A stretch of 64,000 nucleotides of DNA from Kutzneria buriramensis (GTDB lineage Bacteria; Actinomycetota; Actinomycetes; Mycobacteriales; Pseudonocardiaceae): the NCBI RefSeq assembly GCF_003387475.1, contig NZ_QUNO01000005.1:372001-436000 (forward strand). Reading direction: 5' to 3'. How positions within the stretch are numbered: position 1 is the first letter of the stretch; each line of letters starts with the position of its first letter. This document shows positions 21,611 through 30,253 of this stretch, piece after piece. The position numbers were made by a program, and so were the translations under genes. Under the pieces are notes generated by a model. It did no database searches. It was not told the origin of the DNA and saw only the letters and a list, made by a program, of their open reading frames with translations.

Positions 21611-21662
21611 TCTTATCCGTTTCCGGCGGCCGGAGCCGCCGATTCGGCGGATCCGGGGTCGG

Positions 21663-24197
21663 TCAGTCGGCGGCCGCGTCGACGGGCCGCGCGCGCAGGC
21701 AGAGTCCGGCCGGCACGAGCGTGGTGGCCATGGTCAGCGCCACCGCCACCACGATGATCACGACGTAGATCGCCGGCGAGCCCGACGGCCACGGACTGCC
21801 GCTGAGCGCCAGGCCGAAGGGCACCAGGGTCGCGGCGGCCACGGCGGTGCCCAGCAGCACGCCGGCGACCGCGATCACACCGGCCTCCACCGCCATCATG
21901 CGCAGCACCTGGGGACTGGTGAAGCCGGTCAGCCGTTGCAGCGCGAACTCCCGGCGACGCTCGGCGGTGGCCACGACGGTGGTGTTCACCAGTGAGATCA
22001 GCGCGTAGCCGACGATCATCGCGGCCATCAGGTAGTTGACCCAGGCGCCGGTCTGCTGCTGCTCGGCGAAGGACGCGGTGATCGCGGCCCGGTCGGCGAC
22101 CTGCACGCCGGGCTGGCGCGCCACCAGCTCGTCGAGTCGGGCGACCACCTGCGCCGGCTCGGTTCCGGGCGCCGCCCGGACCAGGATCCGGGTCGCCAGG
22201 CCGGCGGTGGTGTGCGCGACCAGCAGCGGCTCGGGCACCAGCGCGGTGGGAAAGCCCTTGGCCGTGGGGAAAAGCGCGACGACCTTGAGCCGGTGGGCGC
22301 TGCCGTCGCCCAGCTGCATCGTGACGGTGTCGCCCAGCCCGGCTTTCACCTGTCGGGCCTGGTCCTCAGGCAGGGCAACGGAATCACCACGCAGCGCGGT
22401 GAGCGTGCCGCCGGACGGCGTGAACGCGGTGAGCTCCGCCGCCGCGTCGGCGTCGACGCCCTGCACGGGAATCTCGTTCACGCTCAACCGCTTCGTCCTG
22501 CTGCCCGGATCCATGGGCCGGTCGAGGTAGCCCGTGCTGGTGACGAACGCCGACGCCGCGCCGACGCCCGGCGTGCCGGCGATCCGGCCCACGAGCTCCG
22601 GCGGGAAGCCGCCGGCGGTGGAGGTCACCACCGCGTCGGCCCGCAGGCTCTCCGCGTAGACCCGTTGGGCCACCGCCGTCGACGACGTCTGGAGGTAGAT
22701 CAGCGCGATGGCCAGGCCGGTTGCGAGCATGACCGGCGTGACGGCCCCCGCCACGCGGATCCGTCCGGTCCGGGAGTTGACGGCGGCGAGGTGACCGGGC
22801 AGTCCGAACATGCCGCGGGCCAACGGAAGCAGCACGGCCAGCACGACCCGCGTGACCCCGGGCGCGAGCAGGGCGACGCCGGCCGCCCACAGCATCGCCG
22901 ACGGCCCCGCGGTGCTCGCCGCCACCGACCCGGTCATCACGAGCGCGGTGACCAGCGCGAGCGCGGTCGCCCCGGCCAGGGTGAGCACCGCGAACACCAG
23001 GCGCGTCGGGCTGAGCCAGCGGCGTGGCAGTTCCGCCTCGGACAGCGCCTCGACCGGCCGGGCCAGCGCGGAGCCCCGCGCCGCCACCGCTGTGGCGACA
23101 AACGCCGTGCCCAGGCCGATGGCCGCCGAACTGACCGTCGGAATCCAGTGCTGCTCGTACACGATCAGCGGCGACACGACGCCTGCGGCGGCGAGCCGGC
23201 CGAGCAGCCAACTGCCGAGCAGACTGCCCGGCACCGCCGCCAGGGCCACCGCGAGCACCCCGACGGCCATGCTCTCGCCGAGCAGCATCCTGCGCAGCTG
23301 GCGCGGAGTGACGCCGATCGCCCGCAGCAGAGCCAGTTCCCGCCGGCGTTGCCGGAGCAGCAGGGCCAGCGTGCTGCCGACGACGAACACCGTGACCAGC
23401 GCGGCGATGCCGCCGGTGACCGCGGCGACCGGGATGAGGCGGCCGCCGGCCGAGAGGACCTCGGGGAACTCGGCCGTGCCCCGGTCGTCGCCGAGCAGGA
23501 CCACGGCCGGCGTGTCCACGAGGGCGCGCTCGATGTCGTCGCCGACGTGCGCGGGATCCGCGCCCGGGGCGAGGAACACCCCGAACGAGTCCACAACTCC
23601 CGGTGGGCCGAAGAGCGTGGCCGCCTCGCCGTCGTCGAAGAACATCGCCGTGGCCTCGACCGCGCCGGCGGCGACACCGGACACGCGGAACTGTTGCCGC
23701 GCACCGCGCACGAGCAGGGAGACGTCATCGCCGACGGAACTGTTGAGCCGGGTCGCCAGCGCCTGATCGAGCACGACCTGATCGCTGCCGGTCGGCGCGA
23801 CGCCACGGACCAGTCGGTACGGCGCGAGCGCGGCGGAACTCCAGCCGTGGCCGACGGTCTGCGCGCCGACCGTGCCGTAGCGGGTCATGGCGGCCACCGG
23901 GAAGGAGACGTCGGGGTGCACCGCCGTCACACCGGCGACCGCCCGAACCCGTACGGCGGCGTCAGCGGCCAGCCGGGCTCGTTCCGGCAATGTCTTGTTG
24001 CGGCTGGGATTGCTCTGGTCCGCGGTGACGATGACCGGCGCGGCGGCCAGCCGCTGCGGGTGCACGGTGGTGCGGATGCCGGTCTCCAGCAGCCCGCCGC
24101 AGGCCATCACGATCACGGCGCCGAACAGCAGCGCGACGAACGAGGCCAGGAAGCCGGCCTTGCGCAGCCGCAGCGTCTGCAGCACGAGCCGGAACAT
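21663..24197 (-). CDS. FtsX/MacB-type ABC transporter permease
   Basis: The 844-aa protein has the layout of actinobacterial FtsX-domain permeases. It shows one N-terminal helix (FLASFVALLFGAVIVMACGG), a large extracytoplasmic domain to about residue 250, three helices, a second half with its own helix and outer domain (about 430-690), and a final three-helix FtsX block. RQRRRELALLRAIGVTPRQL and AERRREFALQRLTGFTSPQV are the paired FtsX loops. ATG at 24197 overlaps the ATPase stop by one base (TGATG). An upstream in-frame start would lie inside the ATPase gene. It probably works with that ATPase as an exporter for the peptide. Confidence 0.9.
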   Translation of the reverse strand: MFRLVLQTLRLRKAGFLASFVALLFGAVIVMACGGLLETGIRTTVHPQRLAAAPVIVTADQSNPSRNKTLPERARLAADAAVRVRAVAGVTAVHPDVSFPVAAMTRYGTVGAQTVGHGWSSAALAPYRLVRGVAPTGSDQVVLDQALATRLNSSVGDDVSLLVRGARQQFRVSGVAAGAVEATAMFFDDGEAATLFGPPGVVDSFGVFLAPGADPAHVGDDIERALVDTPAVVLLGDDRGTAEFPEVLSAGGRLIPVAAVTGGIAALVTVFVVGSTLALLLRQRRRELALLRAIGVTPRQLRRMLLGESMAVGVLAVALAAVPGSLLGSWLLGRLAAAGVVSPLIVYEQHWIPTVSSAAIGLGTAFVATAVAARGSALARPVEALSEAELPRRWLSPTRLVFAVLTLAGATALALVTALVMTGSVAASTAGPSAMLWAAGVALLAPGVTRVVLAVLLPLARGMFGLPGHLAAVNSRTGRIRVAGAVTPVMLATGLAIALIYLQTSSTAVAQRVYAESLRADAVVTSTAGGFPPELVGRIAGTPGVGAASAFVTSTGYLDRPMDPGSRTKRLSVNEIPVQGVDADAAAELTAFTPSGGTLTALRGDSVALPEDQARQVKAGLGDTVTMQLGDGSAHRLKVVALFPTAKGFPTALVPEPLLVAHTTAGLATRILVRAAPGTEPAQVVARLDELVARQPGVQVADRAAITASFAEQQQTGAWVNYLMAAMIVGYALISLVNTTVVATAERRREFALQRLTGFTSPQVLRMMAVEAGVIAVAGVLLGTAVAAATLVPFGLALSGSPWPSGSPAIYVVIIVVAVALTMATTLVPAGLCLRARPVDAAAD

Positions 24198-24988
24198 CAG
24201 AGCACCCGCCCCGTGAACCGGCCGGCCGAGACCGGCTCGCCCCACGCGCCCAGCCGGGTCATGCGTTCGGCGACGGCGATCGGCGTCGGCTGGTGCACCT
24301 CGCTGATCACCTGGCCGTCGGCGAGGAACACCACGCGGTCGGCATGCGCGGCCACCACCGGGTCGTGCGTGACCACAACGGCGGTCTGGCCGGCGCCGCG
24401 TACCGCCCGCCCGAGCAGCTCCAGCACGTCGCGAGCGGTGTGCGTGTCCAGGGCGCCGGTCGGCTCGTCACCGAAGATCACCGCCGGCCGCGTGATCAGC
24501 GCCCGGGCGATGGCGACCCGCTGCTGCTGGCCGCCGGACAGCTGGGCCGGCCGGTGGTCGGCGCGGTCGGCGAGGCCGACCTGCTCGACGGCCTCGCGGA
24601 CCCGCCGGGGCTCCGGCGCGCGGCCGGCCAGCCGCAGCGGCAGGGCGACGTTCTCCAGCACGGTCAGCGCCGGCAACAGGTTGAACGACTGGAAGACGAA
24701 GCCGATCCGGTCCCGGCGCAGCTCGGTGAGCTGCCGTTCGGTGAGCCCGGTGAGTTCCTCCCCGTCCAGCACGACGGATCCGGCCGTCGGCCGGTCCAGT
24801 CCCGCGGCGCAGTGCAGGAACGTGCTCTTGCCGGATCCGGACGGTCCCATCACGGCCGTGAAGGTGCCGCGACGGAACCCGATCGTGACCCCGTCCAGCG
24901 CGGTCACGCCCGCGCGACCGCCGTAGACCTTGCTGACCGCGCTGAGGCTGACCACGTCCGCGCCGCCGCGCGTCGACTCCTGGCGCAT
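24197..24988 (-). CDS. ABC transporter ATP-binding protein, MacB/LolD-type
   Basis: The protein has 263 aa. Walker A is GPSGSGKST, the Q loop is FVFQSFNLLPALTVLENV, the signature is LSGGQQQRVAIARAL and Walker B is AVIFGDEPTGALD. These are typical of ATPases that pair with FtsX-domain permeases. ATG at 24988 follows GGGGGG by 5 bases. The upstream alternative at 25009 would start inside the long palindrome at 25000-25039. It is the first gene of the exporter-adenylation unit. Confidence 0.9.
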   Translation of the reverse strand: MRQESTRGGADVVSLSAVSKVYGGRAGVTALDGVTIGFRRGTFTAVMGPSGSGKSTFLHCAAGLDRPTAGSVVLDGEELTGLTERQLTELRRDRIGFVFQSFNLLPALTVLENVALPLRLAGRAPEPRRVREAVEQVGLADRADHRPAQLSGGQQQRVAIARALITRPAVIFGDEPTGALDTHTARDVLELLGRAVRGAGQTAVVVTHDPVVAAHADRVVFLADGQVISEVHQPTPIAVAERMTRLGAWGEPVSAGRFTGRVL

Positions 24989-24999
24989 CGATCCCCCCT

Positions 25000-25039
25000 G
25001 AACTAGCACCTGATAGAAAACTCTGACAGGTGGTAGTTC
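25000..25039. promoter_or_regulatory. Long palindrome upstream of the exporter operon
   Basis: Arms GAACTAGCACCTG (25000-25012) and CAGGTGGTAGTTC (25027-25039) pair at 12 of 13 positions across a 14-base spacer. The core CACCTG-N14-CAGGTG is identical in arms and spacing to 2-27. The spacers also agree in part (AG at the same offset, and TGA just before the right arm). The edge is 11 bases from the ATPase start codon, so a bound protein could block transcription or translation start. The regulator is unknown. Confidence 0.6.
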
Positions 25040-25078
25040 ACGGAGTCAAGTGGGGGCGGCGGCCTCAGGGCCCGGCGG

Positions 25079-25243
25079 TCACTCCGCCAGACTGGCCGAC
25101 CGACTCGGGCACTCCTGCTTCTCCACCATCTTCTCGGCGCTCTCGTTGGCCTCTTCGGCGTGCTGGTCGGCCTCGTGGCTCTGCCGGCCCAACTCGGTCC
25201 GGCCGGCCGGGAACCCGTCGTGCTCCTCGCCGGTGGTGAACTG
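25079..25243 (-). pseudogene. Duplicated 3' fragment of the ESX-cargo-like gene at 33752-34888
   Basis: Read on the minus strand, 55 codons followed by TGA give a protein tail beginning QFTTGEEHDGFPAG and ending SAEKMVEKQECPSRSASLAE. The tail of the protein encoded at 33752-34888 is nearly the same (QFTTGEDGDKFPAG ... EKQEYPSRSGSLAE), and both homologous segments are 165 bases to their stop codons. Similarity stops abruptly at 25243, with no start codon or upstream coding sequence, so this is a truncated copy. The following bases to 25336 show nothing I can interpret. The copy lies exactly between the NRPS cluster and the accessory region, suggesting a recombination or insertion boundary. Confidence 0.8.
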
Positions 25244-25336
25244 CGGTCATGGACACCACTCCGCGCGTTCTGGAGAAATTGTGCGTCGAACTTCGTCGCC
25301 GGTCACATGACGTCCGGACTGCTTCCAATAGGGCAC

Positions 25337-25364
25337 GCCGTGGGCAGCGGATGCCGCCCACGGC
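25337..25364 (-). terminator. Hairpin downstream of the NlpC/P60-propeller gene
   Basis: GCCGTGGGC (25337-25345) pairs perfectly with GCCCACGGC (25356-25364) around a 10-base loop. It lies 16 bases beyond the stop codon of the minus-strand gene that ends at 25381. No T tract is present. Confidence 0.5.
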
Positions 25365-25380
25365 GATGGATTGCGCAGTC

Positions 25381-26964
25381 TCAGATTCCGGGGCCGTTGG
25401 GGCCCACGAGCGACCAACCCGACCACGGCGCAGAACCGCCGGGCGTCTGGGACTTCTGATAGACGCCGCCCGGGTTTGAACCCAGGACAACCAGGGTGCC
25501 GTTCTGATCGGCGCCGACGGCGACATCGGTACCGCCACCACCGAAATCGGTCTCCCAGTTGGACCAACCACCATCGGACGCGGTCTGATAGACGTGCTGC
25601 GCCACCGATCCGTTGATCGCGAACACCTCGATGCGGCCGTCAGGAGCGTTGGCAGCGGCCAGGCGAGCGTTCCCCGGACCGGAGTGACCGCCGGCATCGG
25701 TCATCTCCGACCACCCGGACCAATGACTCGGGTCATCCGAGTTGTACTTGTGCCAAATACCGCCGCCGTTGGACGCGACCACCTCGAGCCGACCCGACTT
25801 GTTCCTGCCGACGGCGATGTCATAACCACCACCACCGAAGTTCGCCTCCCAGTTCGACCAGCCGCCGTCGGTCGCGGTCTGATAAACGTGCTCGAACACA
25901 CCGTCGTTGATCGCGAACACCTCGATCCGACCGTCCCCGGAGGTGGTGGCCACCAAGCGGGAATTCCCCGGGCCGGAGTTGCCCGTCGGATCGGTCATCG
26001 GCGACCAGCCCGACCAGTAACCGGGCGTCTCGGGCGACTGATACTTGTGCCACACACCGCCGCCGTTGGACGCGACCACCTCGAGCCGACCCGACTTGTT
26101 CCTGCCGACGGCGATGTCATAACCACCACCGCCGAAACTGGTCTCCCAATTCGACCAGCCACCATTGACCGCGACCTGATACAGATGCTCCGCCACATCA
26201 TTGTTGATCGCGAACAACTCCAGCCGACCGTCACCCGCCGGCGCAATAGCCAGATGCGCCCCACCGGGACCACCGATCGCCGCCCACGGCGCCCACGGAC
26301 CATTCACCGAGGTCTGATACGTGTGATAGATCTGGTCACCGCCACTCGCGAACGCCTCCAGTCGACCGTCCGCCGACGCCGCGGTCACCATACGATGCCC
26401 GGCAATGGTCGGCGCCGGGCCGTCGTCCCGGATGTTCTTGTAGCGGTAGGCGATGTAGCTGTTGTTGGGATGCCCGTCGAGACTGCCATTGTTGATGTTG
26501 GTATGCAGATGCCTGACGGGAGTGCTGCCGAAGGAGTAGTAGCTGAAGTTCCCATTGCCGTCGTCCCAGTGGTCGAACAGGAACGTGTGACCGTCTCCGG
26601 GGTAGATTCCAGCGGATCTGTCGAGGAAGTCGCCGGGTTTGAGATCCGCCCGGTCGATCTGAACGGCGTAGCCCGGCAATCCTTCGGTATTGGGATCGGC
26701 GGCGAGATGCAGCGCCATGGAGACGTAGCCGGAACAGTCGTGTCGGTAGGTTCCGTCACCGCCGGGACCCGCGGACGTGACGTTCGGGTCATAAGGGCCG
26801 GGCTGGTTGTCGACCCAGTACTGAGCGCGGCTGATGACCTCGGATCGGGTGATCGGGCCGCCGAGGGTCGATGCCGCATGCGCCGCCGTAGGCGCCACAA
26901 CGGACGCCCCGGCCAGCAACAATTCCAGCACCGGCAGCGTGGCGAGCAGGTTTCGTAACTTCAT
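25381..26964 (-). CDS. Secreted NlpC/P60-like protein with tectonin/PLL-like beta-propeller
   Basis: The protein has 527 aa. Residues 1-31 are a Sec signal peptide (MKLRNLLATLP ... APTAAHA). Residues 35-190 resemble an amidase/peptidase of the NlpC/P60 group, with a catalytic-type Cys in HDCSGYVSMAL and a His in DGHTFLFDHW. From about 195 onward there are repeats of about 48 residues, with motifs GRLEVVASNGGG(V/I)WHKY, GRIEVFAIN and YQTA(T/S)DGGWSNWE, as in tectonin-like lectin propellers. The likely role is cell-wall hydrolysis or binding outside the cell, with the propeller giving sugar or surface affinity. The start has GGGGGAG upstream. It is divergent from the SARP-type regulator. A catalytically inactive binding protein is possible. 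Confidence 0.85.
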   Translation of the reverse strand: MKLRNLLATLPVLELLLAGASVVAPTAAHAASTLGGPITRSEVISRAQYWVDNQPGPYDPNVTSAGPGGDGTYRHDCSGYVSMALHLAADPNTEGLPGYAVQIDRADLKPGDFLDRSAGIYPGDGHTFLFDHWDDGNGNFSYYSFGSTPVRHLHTNINNGSLDGHPNNSYIAYRYKNIRDDGPAPTIAGHRMVTAASADGRLEAFASGGDQIYHTYQTSVNGPWAPWAAIGGPGGAHLAIAPAGDGRLELFAINNDVAEHLYQVAVNGGWSNWETSFGGGGYDIAVGRNKSGRLEVVASNGGGVWHKYQSPETPGYWSGWSPMTDPTGNSGPGNSRLVATTSGDGRIEVFAINDGVFEHVYQTATDGGWSNWEANFGGGGYDIAVGRNKSGRLEVVASNGGGIWHKYNSDDPSHWSGWSEMTDAGGHSGPGNARLAAANAPDGRIEVFAINGSVAQHVYQTASDGGWSNWETDFGGGGTDVAVGADQNGTLVVLGSNPGGVYQKSQTPGGSAPWSGWSLVGPNGPGI

Positions 26965-27079
26965 TTGTCTCCCCCTTCGTGAACTGAACGGGGCAGACGC
27001 TAACCACGGCCACTCACAGAAAACTCAGAAGAATCTGGTAGCTCTCCCAGCCGTGCGGTCAGCGACCGAGAGGTGCCGA

Positions 27080-27099
27080 ACTACGCCGATCGGCGTAGT
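27080..27099. promoter_or_regulatory. Perfect 20-bp palindrome between divergent genes
   Basis: ACTACGCCGATCGGCGTAGT is fully self-complementary. It lies in the 276-base divergent region between the secreted-protein start (26964) and the SARP-type regulator. The regulator has a good -10, TATAAC, at 27168-27173. The same region holds two ACTCA words 11 bases apart (27012 and 27023). The palindrome is a candidate operator for a dimeric regulator. Confidence 0.4.
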
Positions 27100-27240
27100 G
27101 CCTGCCGGGCACTCGACGAACCGGCTGTAACGGTCGAAACGCTGAGCGCGACGAACCTTCCGAACGCTATAACTTCTGGCAGGGTTGTGACTCTGGGGGA
27201 GGACTCCGGACCGGCTTCCGGCGTCCTGGTTGGAGCCGCT

Positions 27241-30200
27241 GTGGACGTGTGTGTGCTCGGTCCTGTCGAGGTCGTGCTGGCGGGGACCGCGGTGCCGCTC
27301 GGCGGGCCCAAACCGAGGACACTGCTGGCGCTGCTCGCCGTCCACGCCGGCACCGTGGTCACGACCGACCAGATCGTGGACGCGCTGTGGTGGGATAGCC
27401 CGCCCGCCAAGGTTCGCGCCTCGATCCACACCCAGGTGTCGGCGTTGCGCCGCGTTGTCGGCCCGGACATCCTGGTACGCAAGGCAAGCGGCTATCTGCT
27501 GTGCACCGAGCGCGCCTCCGTAGACCTCAGCCGGGCGCGCGAGTTGGCGGTGGCCGGGCGGGAACTGGCCGCGAGGGGGCAGCACGACGAGGCGCTCGCC
27601 CGACTGCGCACCGCCCTCACGTTGTGGCGCGGCGACACCGCGCTGGACGGCGCGACCGGCGACTGGGTCGACGTGGAACGCGCCCGGATCGCCGAATTCC
27701 GCCTGGACATCCAGGAGGCCCTGCTCGACGCGGCGCTGGCGACGGGCACCGACAGCATGCCCGTCGACGAGCTGACGGCGCTGGTCGAACGGAACCCGCT
27801 CCGGGAACGGCTGCGCGGCCAGCTGATCCGCACCCTGGCGCTGCTCGGGCCGGCCCGCCGAGGCGCTGTCCTGCTACCAGGCCGGCAGCCAGGTGCTCGC
27901 GGACGAACTGGGCGTGGAGCCCGGCGCCGAGCTACAGGCGATCCGGCGGCAGGTGCTGTCCGGTCCGCCCGCGCCGGAGGTCGAGCCGGTCGCCGCCCCG
28001 GTCGTGCCGCGCCAACTGCCGGTGGACATCGCGGATTTCACCGGACGGGCCGACGAGCTGGCCCGCATCGCGGCCAGCACGGCCCCGATCGTCGCGCTGG
28101 CGGGCAAACCCGGAGCCGGCAAGAGCGCCCTGGCCATCCACAGCGGACTGCGGCTGCGCGCCAGATTCGCCGACGGCGAGCTGTACGTCGATCTGCGCGG
28201 CAGCGACAGCACACCACGGCAGTCGATCGAGGTGCTCGGCCAGTTCCTGCGCGCGCTCGGCGTCGGCGAGTCCGCCGTGCCGGACACACTGGACGAGCGC
28301 GCGGCGCTGTACCGCAGCCTGCTGGCCGACCGGACCTTGCTGGTGCTGCTGGACAACGCCGCCGACGAGCCGCAGGTGCGACCGCTGTTGCCGAGCGGGC
28401 CGAACTGCCTGTGCCTGATCACCAGCCGATCCCGACTGTCGGCGCTGGCCGGCGCCGACCACATCGACGTGCACACGCTGTCCGAACCGGACGCGCTCGA
28501 CCTGCTGGCCCGGCTCGTGGGCGGCGGCCGAACCACCCGAGAATCCGAGCAGGCCGCCGAGATCGTGCGCCTGTGCGGGCGGCTGCCGCTGGCCGTGCGG
28601 GTGGCCGGCGCGCGGCTGGCGGCACGGCCCGACTGGCCGCTGGCTCGGCTGGCCGAGCGGCTGGGTGAACAGCGGCGCGTGCTCAACGAGCTGCGCGTCG
28701 GCGACCTGGAGGTGCGCGGCAGCCTGAACCTCAGCTACCAGGCGCTGCCCGAGCGCGAACGGCTTGCGCTGCGCCGGCTGGGCTGGCTCGGCACACCGGA
28801 CTTCTCGGTCTGGCTGCTCGCGGTGCTGACCGGCGCCACGGTCCCGGACGCGGAAGACATCGCCGAAAGCCTGGTCGATGCCCAGCTCGTGGACATCACC
28901 GCCAGGGACGGCGTGGGCGGTGGCAGGTATCGGTTGCACGACCTGACCAGGGTGTTCGCCTGGGAACGCGCCGAGGACGAGGAAGGCTCCGCAGATCTGG
29001 TCGCCGCCGTGGCGCAGGTGGCCGAGTGCGGCATGGGACTGGTGAATCACGCCTCGGGCGGGACTCCGGTGCGGTTGCTGAGCTCCGTCCTCTCCACCGG
29101 GTTCCGCCTCGACGTCAGCGACTACGTGTCCGAGGCGCCGCCGCTGGCCTGGTTCGATGCCGAACAGGCGGCGCTGGTGCACGTCGTCGAACGAGCCAGC
29201 GAACTCCACCTCGCCGGCGTCGCCGCCCGCCTGGCCACCGCGCTGTGCTCGTCGTCGTTCGCCATCAGCAACCACTTCACGCAGTGGTGGCGCACGCACA
29301 CCGCGGCACTGCAGGCCGCTCGCCGCGCTGATGACGTGGCCAGCCAGGGCCTGCTGTTGGTCGGATTGGGCTGGCTGCGTAGCGAGCAGGACCGGCTGGA
29401 TGAGGCCATCGACTACTACGACCAGGCGCTCGCGGCATTCGAGCAGGTCCACGACGAGCGCGGCAGCATGGCCACCCAGCTCATGCTCAGCAGCGCGCAG
29501 CGCGAACTGGGCCGGCTCACAGCGGCGCTGCGGACCATCGAACAGGCATGGCCGGCGTTGATGACGGCGACCGACCCGGAGGCGATTCCCCGCGCGCATC
29601 ACATCCGGGGCACGATTCTGACCGAACTCGGCCGGCTGCCGGAGGCGCTGCGGTTCTGCGACCAGGCCGTCGCGGCGTATGACGCCATCGGCGATCTGCA
29701 CGGGGTGGCGCTGGCCCTGCGGTCGACGGGCATCGTTCACCGGGCAGCCGACCGGCTCGATCAGGCCGCCACGTGCTGCGAACGCGCGTTGGCCATACTG
29801 CGGCCCATCGACGATCACCTGATGACGGCGTATGCCGTGCAGGCGTTGGCGAAAGTCCGGATCCGCCAGGGCACCGGATGGGACATGCGCGAATCGCTCA
29901 CGCAGGCGCACCGCACCTGTCACGACATGCAGGACGGCTTCGGTCAGGCACTGATGCTGCGCACGCTCGGCGAGCTCGAGCTGGCCGTCGGCCGACCCGC
30001 GAACGCCGTGGAGCATCTGGAGAACTCGATGCGATGGTGGACCGCGCTGTCGCTGCCGCTGTGGCACGCCCGTTGCCAGCGCGACCTCGCGCATGCTCTG
30101 CGCGCGCTGGGTCGCGACGGCGAGGCCGACCTGGTGCACGCCGAGGCGATGGCGGTGTTCCTGCGCCACGAGAGCCGTGAGGCGCGGGAGGAACCCAAGG

Positions 30201-30250
30201 CCCGCAAGCCTTTCCCGGCGCCGCTGAGAGATTCTGCCCAGTTCCTGTGA
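27241..30250 (+). CDS. AfsR/SARP-type regulator (BTAD, NB-ARC, TPR) with an apparent +1 frameshift
   Basis: Three parts are seen. The first is a winged helix plus bacterial transcriptional activator domain (DVCVLGPVEV ... NPLRERLRGQLIRTLALL). The second is an NB-ARC ATPase with P-loop ALAGKPGAGKSAL, LLVLLDNAADE and GRLPLAVRVAGARL. The third is a set of TPR-like helices to the end. This is the architecture of AfsR. The reading frame breaks at about 27847-27856: removing one G from CTCGGGCCGG restores LLGRPAEALSCYQAGSQVLADELGVEPG, the expected junction. As written, one frame runs to 28668 and the other resumes by 27893. GTG at 27241 has GGAG upstream; a GTG at 27187, right after the -10, is possible. 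It is the best candidate to act at the SARP-like boxes, if functional. Confidence 0.75.
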
Positions 30251-30253
30251 GCC

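Noticed and set aside
26050-26160. Near-identical DNA stretches within the propeller gene as a CRISPR or IS-like repeat
   Set aside because: The repeats are in frame and encode the tectonin-like protein repeats, with no spacers or transposase.
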